64,000 nucleotides of DNA from Psychrobacter cibarius (lineage in GTDB: Bacteria; Pseudomonadota; Gammaproteobacteria; Pseudomonadales; Moraxellaceae). How positions within the stretch are numbered: the stretch's first letter is position 1; every line of letters starts with the position of its first letter. The notes below the pieces were generated by a model. The model had not been told where the DNA came from and did no database searches. It saw only the letters and a program-made list of their open reading frames with translations. The position numbers were made by a program, and so were the translations under genes. The stretch is taken from the NCBI GenBank assembly GCA_030686115.1, contig CP131612.1, positions 124,001 through 188,000 of the forward strand. The letters are read 5' to 3'. Of this stretch, positions 18,676-30,645 are shown piece after piece.

Positions 18676-19704
18676 AAATTGCTCTCCATTGGTTTTAGCT
18701 TGTTAGAATAAAATTACGACAGACGCACACCCTCGGTCTATCGTTAGTCAAATCATAAAAATGCATTTAACTCATTTAATACGCAGGGTATATTAGCAGT
18801 AATTACTTATGATTTGAAAAGACTTTTACCATCAATAGCACCAATAGGCACGGTTTAGTCGTGTTTATTCACTGTAATTTTTGTATCAAAATATGTCTGA
18901 TTGGTTATTTTGCTTAGAAAGCTTGTTTTTATGACAGTAAGTACAGCTACATTATCCGCATAATTTTTAAAGAATTTTACGATAATAATGTAGCAGGTTT
19001 GATTAATATTCGGGTTAAAAACAGACAGAGTATGCGTAGTAGACGAATTGAGTTTGGCGTAAATTCCCTCAAAATTGAGCAATTTTGGCAAATACGTATG
19101 ACCGCTGTCTATTTATTTGTTAACCCAGCGTTTGCCTTTTACTACTTAGGGGATAAATTTGTAATTATCGCCCAGTCATTTTATAATTGTAGGGACTTAA
19201 CTGGCACTCGCTTTGTGCGAATTGATAAGTGGTCATGATGTAGTGTCGTTTTTCTATTCATACTCGGTTATGGCTGAGTAGCACCAGAGCAACGACGCAC
19301 TAGCGTTTTGATAGACAATATCTGTAATCCAGGGTTTGAATGCTTTTGTTAACTGTTCTATTTTTAAGTGATTAGTAAAAGGGCTGTATTGATATCGATG
19401 ACGGAGTAGCGTTGTTTTTATTGATATGACCAGTAAAAATAGACTAGTTAATCGATCTTACTCATGTTTATTTTCTTTGTTGTATAATAGACGGGTTGTT
19501 TTATAGACCTGTCGATTTGACGAGCGATATTAAACAGTTTATCAATACCTTGTACCCCACGATCCTTTCTTCATATTTAGCGCAAACTAAACGAAGTCAG
19601 CTAGCTCTTCCTTACTTTATTCGTCTCGTGTGTTGCTCAATGCTTAATCGACATCAGTGATATCAAGCGTTGATAGCAGATACAGGAGTATAACCGCAAA
19701 AAGG
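18676..19704. promoter_or_regulatory. 1-kb divergent non-coding region, gltA / sdhC
   Basis: This AT-rich stretch should hold the divergent promoters of gltA and sdhC. A TATAAT at 19483-19488 is a possible -10 box for sdhC, with no clear -35. Short open frames inside have poor starts and no recognisable products. No terminator or known riboswitch was identified, so most of the region is unexplained. Confidence 0.5.
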
Positions 19705-20091
19705 ATGCCCGCTGTGAAAAGCAACCGACCTATTGATCTGCCTTTAAGCCAAGTGATTAGCGTTAATCGCTCACCGATTGCGATCGCCTCTATCTTGCAT
19801 CGTATCTCTGGCATTATTTTATTTTTATTGATTCCTGTCATGCTGTGGTTACTACAGAACTCATTGGCTTCGGCTGAGAGCTTTGAAACCGTATTTGACA
19901 ACGTACTTGTGCGCTTTTTAGCATGGATATTTGTTGCCGCGATTGCTTATCACTTTGTGATGGGCATTAAGCACTTATTTGCTGATATGGGCATGAACGA
20001 AGAGCTAAAATCTGGCCGCACTGCGTCTATGGTTAGTTTTGTGATTGCAGCGATTCTAATTGTCGCGTCATTTGTATGGGTGATGTTCTAA
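19705..20091 (+). CDS. sdhC: Succinate dehydrogenase cytochrome b556 subunit SdhC
   Basis: Membrane anchor of complex II that binds heme b and ubiquinone together with SdhD. The family motif SxxSILHRISG appears as IAIASILHRISGIILF, followed by three hydrophobic helices, with the heme-ligand-type His in IAYHFVMGIKHLFADMG. ATG 19705 (MPAVKSNRPIDLP) fits the family; a GTG at 19714 has the better-spaced AAAGGA and is an alternative. The stop codon overlaps the sdhD start (TAATG). Confidence 0.95.
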   Translation: MPAVKSNRPIDLPLSQVISVNRSPIAIASILHRISGIILFLLIPVMLWLLQNSLASAESFETVFDNVLVRFLAWIFVAAIAYHFVMGIKHLFADMGMNEELKSGRTASMVSFVIAAILIVASFVWVMF

Positions 20092-20498
20092 TGATAAAAA
20101 ATGATTCAGGAATCAAAAGTGCGACTGGTCTGACAGGTTCAGGCTCACGCGATTGGATTATCCAGCGTATTAGCGCTGTCGTTTTAGCCGTTTATAGTGT
20201 GGTATTGCTGGGCTTCTTTTTGACGCACGGCGATGTTACCTATCTTGAATGGTCATCATTTATGACCAGTTTACCGATGCGCCTATTTAGCTTGGTGGCG
20301 GTACTTGCCCTAGCTGGTCATGCTTGGGTTGGTATGTGGACCGTGTTCACCGACTATATCACGACTGGAAAATTAGGCTCAAGCGCAGCAGGTCTACGCT
20401 TAGTGCTACAGTCATTGATGATTATCGCTATTTTAGTGTTTCTATTTTGGGGCATTATGATTTTTTGGGGTACTGGTTTTGGTGTGGTTGCTGTTTAA
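20091..20498 (+). CDS. sdhD: Succinate dehydrogenase membrane anchor subunit SdhD
   Basis: Second membrane anchor of complex II. It has three hydrophobic helices, the GSGSRDWIIQRISAV segment near the N-terminus typical of SdhD, and LAGHAWVGMWTVFTDYI with the conserved His and Asp-Tyr region near the quinone/heme site. The ATG at 20091 overlaps the sdhC stop. It is followed by an unusual 341-bp gap before sdhA. Confidence 0.94.
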   Translation: MIKNDSGIKSATGLTGSGSRDWIIQRISAVVLAVYSVVLLGFFLTHGDVTYLEWSSFMTSLPMRLFSLVAVLALAGHAWVGMWTVFTDYITTGKLGSSAAGLRLVLQSLMIIAILVFLFWGIMIFWGTGFGVVAV

Positions 20499-20839
20499 CC
20501 AATGAGTCATCACCTCTACTATCTATAAACAATAACGGACGCGACTAGCAAATGTCAAAGTCATCCGTTAGTAGCCAAAAATAGTCATAGCCAATCATAG
20601 CGTTGGACATCATTGACTTAGCCAGTCACTTATATAATAGGTGCGCTATGGTTTAGTCAGTGAACGAACCCAATATAACGATAGATATGCAAATTAGGTG
20701 GTTAAAGGTTGTGAGCGTCATCCACTTTGATAATTGCAAATAGTGGCAAGACAATAAAGTGTTTTGTCCAGCAATAGGATGATTTTGAGACAGCCTTTTT
20801 ATTTACTTCTAAGCATTAATAGGCATTAGGAAAACCGTA
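20499..20839 (+). promoter_or_regulatory. Non-coding gap between sdhD and sdhA
   Basis: These 341 bp split the normally compact sdhCDAB operon. TTGACT (20613-20618) and TATAAT (20633-20638) look promoter-like, but the 14-bp spacing is short. No terminator was recognised. A separate promoter for sdhAB is possible. Confidence 0.35.
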
Positions 20840-22690
20840 ATGGCAACTAGACAAGATAATACCATTAGTAATATTAAGACGCTAAACTACGATGCAGTCA
20901 TCGTTGGTGGCGGTGGCTCAGGTATGCGTGCTTCACTACATTTGGCAGAAGCGGGCATGAAAGTTGCCGTTTTGACCAAAGTGTTCCCAACCCGTTCGCA
21001 CACGGTTGCGGCTCAGGGCGGTATCGGCGCAAGTTTGGGCAACATGAGCAACGATAACTGGCATTTCCACTTTTATGACACCGTTAAAGGGTCAGATTGG
21101 TTGGGTGACCAAGACGCGATTGAATACATGTGCCGTGAAGCGCCTAAAGTCGTTTATGAGCTTGAGCACATGGGCATGCCGTTTGACCGTAACGAAGACG
21201 GCACGATTTATCAGCGCCCATTCGGTGGTCATACCTCAAACTATGGCGAAAAAGCCGTACAACGTGCGTGTGCTGCAGCTGACCGTACGGGTCACGCACT
21301 ACTACATACGTTATATCAGAAGAATTTGCAGCAAGGCACTGAGTTCTTTATCGAGTGGATTGCGCTTGATTTGATTAAAGACGAAGCGGGTAATATCAAC
21401 GGTGTTATCGCGCTTGAGCAGGAGACAGGTACGGTTGCCGTATTCCAGTCACCAATTACTGTCCTAGCGACAGGTGGTGCAGGTCGTATCTTTGCTGCTT
21501 CTACTAACGCTTATATCAATACTGGTGACGGTATTGGTATGGCTGTTCGTGCTGGTATTCCATTACAAGACATGGAGTTTTGGCAGTTCCACCCAACGGG
21601 CGTTCATGGTGCAGGCGTATTGTTAACTGAAGGTTGCCGCGGTGAAGGCGCTATCTTACGTAATAAAGATGGCGAAGCGTTCATGGAGCGCTATGCGCCA
21701 ACCGTGAAAGACTTGGCACCACGTGATTTGGTTTCTCGTTCTATGGATCAAGAGATCAAAGAAGGTCGCGGCTGTGGTCCAAACGCTGACCATATCGTAA
21801 TGGATATGACCCATTTGGGTGTAGAAACCATCATGAAGCGTTTGCCATCGGTATTTGAGATTGGTAAAAACTTCGCTAACGTTGATATCACCAAAGAGCC
21901 AATTCCCGTTATTCCAACCATTCACTATATGATGGGCGGTATTCCAACCACTATCCATGGTCAAGTCATTAAGCCTGATCTAGAAGCAGGTACGGATGAA
22001 GACGGTCTATATGCAAAAGGCAACGTGGTTAAAGGTCTTTATGCTATCGGCGAATGTGCTTGTGTCAGTGTTCACGGTGCCAACCGCTTAGGTACGAATT
22101 CACTACTTGATCTATTGGTATTTGGTCGTGCTGCTGGTAAGCATATCGTTGATGAATTCCATCATGCCGATCATAACTATAAGCCTCTAGATCCACGCGT
22201 GCTAGATTATACGGTCGGTCGTTTAGACAAGCTGCAACAGTCGACTGAAGGCTACAATGCCCAAGACGTGGCTGACGAGATTCGTGCAACCATGCAAGCG
22301 CATGCGAGTGTGTTCCGTACGCAAGCGATGATGGACGAAGGCGTTGAGAAGATTTTAGCGCTTGGTGATAAGATTGAAAAAATCCATTTGGCCGATAAAT
22401 CACAAGTATTTAACACAGCGCGCATTGAAGCATTCGAAGTGGCTAACTTGTATGAAGTGGCCAAAGCGACGATGGTATCAGCGGCAATGCGTCACGAAAG
22501 CCGCGGTGCTCATAGTGTGTCTGACTATGACCGTCCAGAAGATGATGATTACGCACCAAATGGCCGTAATGACCACGAGTGGATGAAGCATACCTTATGG
22601 TATTCTGAAGGCAATCGCATCATTTATAAGCCAGTTCGTAAAGTACCACTAACGGTTGATTATATCGAACCAAAAGTTCGCGTCTATTAA
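20840..22690 (+). CDS. sdhA: Succinate dehydrogenase flavoprotein subunit SdhA
   Basis: FAD-containing catalytic subunit of complex II, oxidising succinate to fumarate. Evidence is the dinucleotide fold DAVIVGGGGSGMRASLHLAE, the covalent-FAD region TRSHTVAAQGGIGA, the substrate-site segments FWQFHPTGVHGAGVLLTEGC and HYMMGGIPT, and the C-terminal HESRGAHSVSDYDRP. The 616 residues are slightly longer than usual because of a short polar N-terminus. ATG 20840 has a good AGGAAA. Confidence 0.98.
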   Translation: MATRQDNTISNIKTLNYDAVIVGGGGSGMRASLHLAEAGMKVAVLTKVFPTRSHTVAAQGGIGASLGNMSNDNWHFHFYDTVKGSDWLGDQDAIEYMCREAPKVVYELEHMGMPFDRNEDGTIYQRPFGGHTSNYGEKAVQRACAAADRTGHALLHTLYQKNLQQGTEFFIEWIALDLIKDEAGNINGVIALEQETGTVAVFQSPITVLATGGAGRIFAASTNAYINTGDGIGMAVRAGIPLQDMEFWQFHPTGVHGAGVLLTEGCRGEGAILRNKDGEAFMERYAPTVKDLAPRDLVSRSMDQEIKEGRGCGPNADHIVMDMTHLGVETIMKRLPSVFEIGKNFANVDITKEPIPVIPTIHYMMGGIPTTIHGQVIKPDLEAGTDEDGLYAKGNVVKGLYAIGECACVSVHGANRLGTNSLLDLLVFGRAAGKHIVDEFHHADHNYKPLDPRVLDYTVGRLDKLQQSTEGYNAQDVADEIRATMQAHASVFRTQAMMDEGVEKILALGDKIEKIHLADKSQVFNTARIEAFEVANLYEVAKATMVSAAMRHESRGAHSVSDYDRPEDDDYAPNGRNDHEWMKHTLWYSEGNRIIYKPVRKVPLTVDYIEPKVRVY

Positions 22691-22901
22691 TTTTAGACTG
22701 CGCAATTTAGCGATACGAACAGCGTAAACGTTTTATTTTTTATTCATTTATTAAAAGGTGACCGCCAGCTACATGCTCATGCCAGCGTGACAATATGATT
22801 AGTTGATATTTGATAATTACTGTCAATATGGGCTAATCAATAGCGCTGACATGCTGCAACCTTTGTATGCCCGCCATCACCTACGTGTGGAGTTTAGCAT
22901 T

Positions 22902-23612
22902 ATGAGCCGAGGTACTCGCACCATCGAAATCTATCGCTACGATCCTGATCTGGACGCAGCGCCGCGCATGCAAACGTATACGATTGAGTTGCTAGACTCA
23001 GATCGTATGTTGCTTGACGTGTTATTACGCCTGAAAAAGGAAGACGAAACACTGACCTTCCGTCGCTCTTGCCGTGAAGGTATTTGTGGCTCTGATGGCA
23101 TGAACATCAATGGCAAAAATGGTCTAGCGTGTCTCATTAACATGAACACTCTGCCAGAAAAAGTCACGGTTCGTCCATTACCAGGTCTACCTGTTGTTCG
23201 CGATTTGGTTGTTGATATGAACCAATTCTATGAGCAGTATGAGAAAGTACATCCTTACTTGATCAATGACCAGCCAGCACCGCCGACAGAGCGTTTGCAG
23301 TCACCTGAACAACGCGAAAAGCTAAACGGTTTGTACGAATGTATTCTATGCGCATGCTGTTCAACCAGCTGCCCATCGTTCTGGTGGAACCCTGATAAAT
23401 TCTTAGGTCCATCAGCACTACTGCATGCTTATCGCTTCGTGGCTGATAGCCGTGATGGTGATACGCAAGCACGTTTGGCGCGCTTAGATGATCCATTTAG
23501 CCTATTCCGTTGCCGCGGTATCATGAACTGTGTATCAGTTTGTCCAAAAGGTTTAAACCCAACCAAAGCAATTGGTCATTTACGTAATATGCTCATTGAC
23601 CAAGCAGGTTAA
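22902..23612 (+). CDS. sdhB: Succinate dehydrogenase iron-sulfur subunit SdhB
   Basis: Electron-transfer subunit of complex II with three iron-sulfur clusters. The ligand sets are visible: CREGICGSDGMNINGKNGLAC for the 2Fe-2S cluster, CILCACCSTSCP for the 4Fe-4S cluster, and CRGIMNCVSVCPKGLNP for the 3Fe-4S cluster. ATG 22902 has GGAG at good spacing and gives the usual length of about 236 residues; a longer upstream frame has no homology. A strong terminator follows. Confidence 0.98.
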   Translation: MSRGTRTIEIYRYDPDLDAAPRMQTYTIELLDSDRMLLDVLLRLKKEDETLTFRRSCREGICGSDGMNINGKNGLACLINMNTLPEKVTVRPLPGLPVVRDLVVDMNQFYEQYEKVHPYLINDQPAPPTERLQSPEQREKLNGLYECILCACCSTSCPSFWWNPDKFLGPSALLHAYRFVADSRDGDTQARLARLDDPFSLFRCRGIMNCVSVCPKGLNPTKAIGHLRNMLIDQAG

Positions 23613-23651
23613 TCGTTTATAATTGTCTGGTTTTTTTGCAGATAGCGTACG

Positions 23652-23685
23652 AAAAACACCACCTAATCATTAGGTGGTGTTTTTT
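23652..23685 (+). terminator. Terminator after sdhB
   Basis: ACACCACCTAAT (23656-23667) pairs with ATTAGGTGGTGT (23669-23680), preceded by A5 and followed by T6. It closes the sdh operon. Confidence 0.92.
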
Positions 23686-24535
23686 ATGAGCAATAATCTG
23701 AGATTCTTTGATTGTCTTTCAGTGCCAGATAGGGCTTATAGAGACGATTATTCGACATGGTTAAAGGTAAGGCTGGGCTATCAATACGTTGGTTGTATGT
23801 AAGAAGGCATGATATATACGTCAGCAATCTATATAATTGGTGTTAGAAAAAAGTATTCAGCCAGAGATATTCACTACGTTAAATGTTAGAATAGCGCATT
23901 ATTTTAATAATTAGTTGTTTTGACGAACCACTATCAGTCGTTAATGTTTAACTTACTGATAAATAAGTATTCAAAACAAATAATAGACTGGAATAATGCA
24001 TCCAAAATGATAGTAGATATTCATTACCTAAATAGTTAGTATTGAACAAACAAACTATGGCGCGAAACGCTGTCATGCTACTCTATACAGCAACGTATGT
24101 TTGCCATAAAAGCAATGATAGCTCGGAAATAACCAGACGTTCCAGCGAGGATAGCCAAATGATAGGCCAGCTGAAGGCGTCAATAATTCATCGATCTTTT
24201 ATCTTTGATGAATTGGTTATGACTAACTTCAGTATATATAAATTAATGTTGTGAGACGAGTCAGATAACAAAACTGGACGTTCACAAATAATTATATTTT
24301 TAATATAGGTATTGTAATGGCACTTATTATCACTATTTAGCATCACTGTCCGTCATAAGCAAAAGCACAGATAAGCGTACTTTTCTTTTATAGTAATAAG
24401 TGTGGTTCATAAATCAGTACTGAACAGAATACGATTGAGTTTTTATAGCATTAAGTATTTAGATGTCTCACATACAACAGATTACACAATAATAAGCACG
24501 ATTCCATTCATTTATCTATCAAATAGACGATTATT
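23686..24535 (+). other. 850-bp non-coding region before sucA
   Basis: An AT-rich stretch without a convincing gene. A 70-codon frame at 24042-24254 starts with TTG, lacks a ribosome site and resembles nothing I know, so I do not call it. No clear hairpin-plus-T element was seen. It presumably carries the sucAB promoter and long leader. Confidence 0.45.
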
Positions 24536-27418
24536 ATGAATAGTATAACTAAAGAAGCCGCAAGCCTAGGACATACAGAACTGGCTGCTGACAACGCCAG
24601 CTATATAGAAGCTCTTTATGAGCAGTACCTAAACGATCCTGATAGCGTTGATACCGATTGGCAGACGTATTTTGAACAATACAAATCGCCAAACGATGCA
24701 CAGCATAACGCTATTAAAGAACAGTTTTTGTTGCTTGCTCGCAACCAAACTGCTAATAAAGCCAGCACTCAAGCGCCTGCTGAAAATGCAGGCTTAGCCG
24801 ACTGTGCTAACCCTAAACAAATGGGTGTACAACAGCTGATTTCAGCTTACCGTCGCCGTGGTCATCGCCGCGCCAAGCTTGATCCGTTAAATCTACATCC
24901 ACGTGCAGAAGTGGAAGATTTGACCCTTGCTTATCATAATCTTTCAGAAGCTGATCTTGATACAGTATTTCCTACCAATGATTTGAACATCGGTAAAGAC
25001 GAAGCGCCTTTACGTGAAATCATCGAAATTATGGAACGTGTTTACTGCCGTTACATTGGTACTGAATACATGCACGTTACCACCAGTACTGAAAAACGCT
25101 GGATGGAAAAGTATCTAGAAACCAACTTAGGTTACATCAAGTTTGATAAAGAAAAGCGCTTATCTATTCTTGAGCGGCTCACAGCAGCTGAAGGTCTAGA
25201 AAAATACTTAGCACGTAAATATACGGGCGTTAAGCGTTTCGGACTAGAGGGCGGCGAAAGCTTTATCCCTGCTATTAATGAAATCATTCAACGTGCAGGC
25301 GGCTATGGCACTAAAGAGATGGTCATTGGTATGGCTCACCGTGGTCGCCTAAACCTATTGGTCAATATCTTAGGTAAAAATCCTGCGGACTTGTTTGACG
25401 AGTTTGATGGTAAAGTACAGCCAGAAAAAGGCTCAGGTGACGTTAAATACCATAATGGTTTTTCATCAAACGTGATGACGCCAGGCGGTGAAGCGCATTT
25501 GGCTTTGGCATTTAACCCATCACATCTTGAGATTGTCGCACCGGTATTGCAAGGCTCTGTACGTGCCCGTCAGGTGCGCCGCAACGATCAGCCGCTATTG
25601 GATAATAAAGGTGGTAATTCAGTATTGCCAATCGTTATTCATGGTGATGCTGCGTTTGCTGGTCAAGGCGTGGTTCAAGAAACGTTCCAAATGTCACAAA
25701 CCCGTGCTTATACCACTGGTGGTACTGTACATATTGTGATCAATAACCAAGTCGGTTTCACGACCAGCCGCCAAGAAGACGTGCGTTCGACTGAGTACTG
25801 TACTGACGTTGCAAAAATGGTACATGCACCTATCCTACATGTGAATGGTGATGATCCTGAGTCGGTCGTGTTTGCCGCGCAGTTAGCATTAGATTACCGT
25901 CATGAGTTTGATAAAGACATCATTATCGATCTGTTCTGCTATCGCCGTAATGGTCATAATGAAGCCGATGAGCCGTCAGCGACTCAGCCACTCATGTATG
26001 CAGTTATCAAGAAGCTACCAACGACTCGTACGATTTATGCACAAAAACTTATCGAAGACGGTATTTTGAATGCTGAAGAAGAAAAGCAGTATGAAGATGA
26101 CTATCGTGAGTCTTTAGACCGTGGTGACTATGTTGCAAACTCATTGGTTAATGAGCCTAACGAAGAATTGTTCGTCGATTGGAAACCTTATTTAGGTCAC
26201 GATTTGGTGGATGATTGGGATACCAGTGTCGACATCGAGATTCTAAAAGGTTATGGACGTCGTATGGCGGAAATGCCAGAAGGCTATAAGTTACAACGCC
26301 AAGTCCAAAAAGTGGTTGAGCAGCGCTTAGCCATGCAGACAGGCGAAGAGCCATTAAACTGGGGTGCAGCTGAAACGTTGGCATACGCATCACTAGTCGA
26401 TAACGATAAAGTATTGGTACGTATTACTGGTGAAGATGTGGGTCGCGGTACTTTCTCACATCGTCATAGCGAAATCTATAATATCAATGATGGCAGTATG
26501 TATGTGCCATTGGCTCATATGAGTGACACTCAAGCCCGCTTTGCTACTTATAACTCATTATTGTCAGAAGAAGCGGTATTAGCCTTTGAATATGGTTATG
26601 CAACGACAGTACCAAATGCCTTGATCGTCTGGGAAGCGCAGTTTGGTGACTTCGTCAACGGCGCGCAGGTAGTGATTGACCAGTTTATCTCAAGTGGTGA
26701 AACCAAGTGGCAGCGCGTTTGTGGTCTAACTATGTTATTACCACATGGTTTTGAAGGTCAAGGTCCTGAGCATTCATCTGCTCGTCTTGAGCGTTTCTTA
26801 CAGCTATGTGCTGAAGACAATATGCAAGTAATAACGCCGACGACACCTGCACAGATCTACCATGCGCTACGTCGTCAAGCAGTTCGCCCAATTCGTAAGC
26901 CATTGATTGTCATGTCGCCGAAGAGTTTACTACGTCATAAGCTAGCCACTTCAAATCTTGAAGAGCTGGCGAATGGTAAGTTTGAAACGGTACTGCCAGA
27001 GATGGACAACCAAAATGCAGACAAAGTCACTCGTATGGTGCTTTGTGGTGGTAAAGTTTACTATGACCTATTAGAGCAACGCCGCGCATTAGGTCTAGAT
27101 CATGTCGCTATTGTCCGTATTGAGCAGCTCTACCCATTACCAGAGCAGCGTTTGATGGCTGAGATTGAAAAATATAGCAACTTGGCTGAGATCGTTTGGA
27201 CACAAGAAGAGCCGCTGAACCAAGGCGCTTGGTATTATTTAGCACCGCATATGTTCCGTATCGTCGTACCACACCCAACCAAGGCGAAAGTCATGGAGCC
27301 AGTGGCGCGTCCTGCAAGTGCAGCACCTGCTACAGGGTCACCGAAACTGCATGCTCAGCAGCAGCAAGCGTTGATCGCTGGTGGTCTTGGTATCAGTGTC
27401 GATGAGTTGGCTAAGTAA
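24536..27418 (+). CDS. sucA: 2-oxoglutarate dehydrogenase E1 component SucA
   Basis: Thiamine-diphosphate-dependent decarboxylase of the 2-oxoglutarate dehydrogenase complex. Motifs include the N-terminal SYIEALYEQYLNDPDSVDTDWQ region that docks E2, KRFGLEGGESFIPA, GMAHRGRLNLLVN, the GDAAFAGQGVVQE stretch with the TPP-binding GD, and EAQFGDFVNGAQVVIDQF. The 960 residues are normal for the family. The ribosome site before ATG 24536 is weak. sucB follows after 153 bp. Confidence 0.98.
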   Translation: MNSITKEAASLGHTELAADNASYIEALYEQYLNDPDSVDTDWQTYFEQYKSPNDAQHNAIKEQFLLLARNQTANKASTQAPAENAGLADCANPKQMGVQQLISAYRRRGHRRAKLDPLNLHPRAEVEDLTLAYHNLSEADLDTVFPTNDLNIGKDEAPLREIIEIMERVYCRYIGTEYMHVTTSTEKRWMEKYLETNLGYIKFDKEKRLSILERLTAAEGLEKYLARKYTGVKRFGLEGGESFIPAINEIIQRAGGYGTKEMVIGMAHRGRLNLLVNILGKNPADLFDEFDGKVQPEKGSGDVKYHNGFSSNVMTPGGEAHLALAFNPSHLEIVAPVLQGSVRARQVRRNDQPLLDNKGGNSVLPIVIHGDAAFAGQGVVQETFQMSQTRAYTTGGTVHIVINNQVGFTTSRQEDVRSTEYCTDVAKMVHAPILHVNGDDPESVVFAAQLALDYRHEFDKDIIIDLFCYRRNGHNEADEPSATQPLMYAVIKKLPTTRTIYAQKLIEDGILNAEEEKQYEDDYRESLDRGDYVANSLVNEPNEELFVDWKPYLGHDLVDDWDTSVDIEILKGYGRRMAEMPEGYKLQRQVQKVVEQRLAMQTGEEPLNWGAAETLAYASLVDNDKVLVRITGEDVGRGTFSHRHSEIYNINDGSMYVPLAHMSDTQARFATYNSLLSEEAVLAFEYGYATTVPNALIVWEAQFGDFVNGAQVVIDQFISSGETKWQRVCGLTMLLPHGFEGQGPEHSSARLERFLQLCAEDNMQVITPTTPAQIYHALRRQAVRPIRKPLIVMSPKSLLRHKLATSNLEELANGKFETVLPEMDNQNADKVTRMVLCGGKVYYDLLEQRRALGLDHVAIVRIEQLYPLPEQRLMAEIEKYSNLAEIVWTQEEPLNQGAWYYLAPHMFRIVVPHPTKAKVMEPVARPASAAPATGSPKLHAQQQQALIAGGLGISVDELAK

Positions 27419-27571
27419 CAGATTATTGAAGATAAATGAATCAGGCGATAACAGTCAGTATGTTGTAATAAAATCTAGATAGTATTATCTAAGATCGCTA
27501 TGCAAGATGGCACTGACTGCCTATCACGACTTAATAACAAATATGAATATCCCAATCTAAGGAGTATATCG

Positions 27572-28813
27572 ATGGCTGATATCAAAGCCCCCGTTTTTCC
27601 AGAATCAGTTGCCGACGGTACTATCGTTGAGTGGCATGTCACTGAAGGTCAGCAAGTCAATCGTGATGACCTATTGGCTGAAATCGAAACTGATAAAGTC
27701 GTATTAGAAGTTGTGGCGCCTGATAACGGCGTTGTGACCAAAATCGTTAAGCAGGTTGATGATACCGTGTTGTCTGACGAGATCATTGGTCAATTCGAAG
27801 CTGGTGCAAGCGCCAGTGCAGATAATGCTCCTGCGGTAGATCCAGATCAACCAGCAGCGCCAGTACAAGCCAAGCAAGCAGCAGATGGTGGCGAGCCTGT
27901 CCAAGCAACAGATAAAAAAGACGAAGCGGATCATAAAGATCAAAGCCCAGCAGTTCGTAAAGCAGCGAAAGAGTCTGGCGTAGATCCTAAAGAAGTGGAA
28001 GGTAGTGGTCGCGGCGGTCGTGTGACCAAAACCGATATGGCTAACCCAACATTGAAAGCAGACAGCAGCATCAAATCTGATAGCGGCCGTCCAGTGGCTG
28101 AATCAATGGGTGAGCGTACTGAAAAACGTGTTCCAATGACACGTCTACGTAAGACAGTCGCCAATCGTCTGCTAGCAGCTTCACAAGAAACGGCGATGCT
28201 AACGACGTTTAACGAAGTGAACATGAAGCCATTAATGGACATGCGCGCTAAATATAAAGACCAGTTCGAAAAACGTCATGGCGTACGTTTAGGCTTTATG
28301 TCATTGTTCGTGAAAGCGGCAACCGAAGCACTTAAGCGCTTCCCAGCAGTAAACGCTTCACTAGACGGTGATGACATTGTTTATCATGGTTTCTACGATA
28401 TCGGTGTTGCTGTATCATCTGACCGTGGTTTGGTTGTTCCAGTACTACGTGATACCGATCGCATGAGCATGGCGGACGTTGAAAGCCGTATCCGTGAGCT
28501 TGGTGGCTTGGCTCAAAAAGGTAAACTTGGTCTAGATGACATGACTGGTGGTACTTTCACTATTTCAAACGGTGGTGTATTTGGTTCATTGATGTCAACG
28601 CCTATTTTGAACCCACCACAAACGGCTATCCTAGGTATGCATGCGATCAACGACCGCCCAATGGCTGTTGATGGTAAAGTTGAAATTCTACCGATGATGT
28701 ATCTTGCATTGTCTTATGACCATCGTATGATTGATGGTAAAGAAGCGGTACAGTTCTTAGTAACCATCAAAGAATTGGTTGAAGATCCAGCCATGTTGCT
28801 ACTAGACCTGTAA
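27572..28813 (+). CDS. sucB: 2-oxoglutarate dehydrogenase E2 (dihydrolipoyl succinyltransferase) SucB
   Basis: Core of the 2-oxoglutarate dehydrogenase complex. Domain order: lipoyl domain (about 1-75) with lipoyl-lysine motif [11 protein letters not shown]; an Ala/Pro/Gln-rich linker; peripheral-subunit binding domain with [14 protein letters not shown] and [12 protein letters not shown]; a second linker; catalytic domain starting [16 protein letters not shown] and ending with the active-site [16 protein letters not shown] 27572 follows a good AAGGAG; a longer upstream frame has no homology. A terminator lies just after the stop. Confidence 0.98.
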   Translation: MADIKAPVFPESVADGTIVEWHVTEGQQVNRDDLLAEIETDKVVLEVVAPDNGVVTKIVKQVDDTVLSDEIIGQFEAGASASADNAPAVDPDQPAAPVQAKQAADGGEPVQATDKKDEADHKDQSPAVRKAAKESGVDPKEVEGSGRGGRVTKTDMANPTLKADSSIKSDSGRPVAESMGERTEKRVPMTRLRKTVANRLLAASQETAMLTTFNEVNMKPLMDMRAKYKDQFEKRHGVRLGFMSLFVKAATEALKRFPAVNASLDGDDIVYHGFYDIGVAVSSDRGLVVPVLRDTDRMSMADVESRIRELGGLAQKGKLGLDDMTGGTFTISNGGVFGSLMSTPILNPPQTAILGMHAINDRPMAVDGKVEILPMMYLALSYDHRMIDGKEAVQFLVTIKELVEDPAMLLLDL

Positions 28814-28817
28814 GCTT

Positions 28818-28854
28818 TTAAGCTTGTATTGGCAACCGCTGATACAAGCTTTTT
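28818..28854 (+). terminator. Terminator between sucB and lpdA
   Basis: AAGCTTGTAT (28820-28829) pairs with ATACAAGCTT (28842-28851), followed by more T residues. The 12-nt loop and short T-run make it moderate. It suggests lpdA is transcribed separately, at least in part. Confidence 0.65.
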
Positions 28855-29025
28855 AACTTTAGTCTAAACAGTGGTGCTCGTTGTTTATTAATAAATAAGA
28901 ATGTTTCACTGATGTGGTGTATTTACCGTAAAGTGAAAAAATTTGAACCAAAACATGGCTTATTTATTAACGAGACAATCCTCAGTTTAAATGATATTCA
29001 CAATTAGAACGATAATTAGAAATAG

Positions 29026-30489
<1,464 letters not shown>

Positions 30490-30522
30490 GTCGTTAGTTT
30501 GATCAGTACCAACTTATAACCT

Positions 30523-30558
30523 GATCGCGGTGGGGTTGTTATGGCTTCCACCACGGTC
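30523..30558 (+). repeat. GC-rich hairpin between lpdA and sucC
   Basis: GATCGCGGTGG (30523-30533) pairs with CCACCACGGTC (30548-30558) with one mismatch and one G-U pair. There is no T-run, so it is not a standard terminator and may stabilise or process the mRNA. Confidence 0.4.
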
Positions 30559-30645
30559 ATGAGTGCGCCATATGCTTGTCTAATATGTATATACGCGCAC
30601 TTGTTTTCACTTTTTATTAATTGTAAAAAATAAAGGATACAATCA

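Noticed and set aside
18855..19238. Two overlapping opposite-strand frames of about 78 codons between gltA and sdhC
   Set aside because: Poor starts, no recognisable motifs and mutual overlap. More likely non-coding regulatory DNA.
24042..24254. A 70-codon plus-strand frame in the sdhB-sucA gap
   Set aside because: It starts with TTG, has no ribosome site, resembles no known protein and lies in AT-rich DNA where such frames arise by chance.
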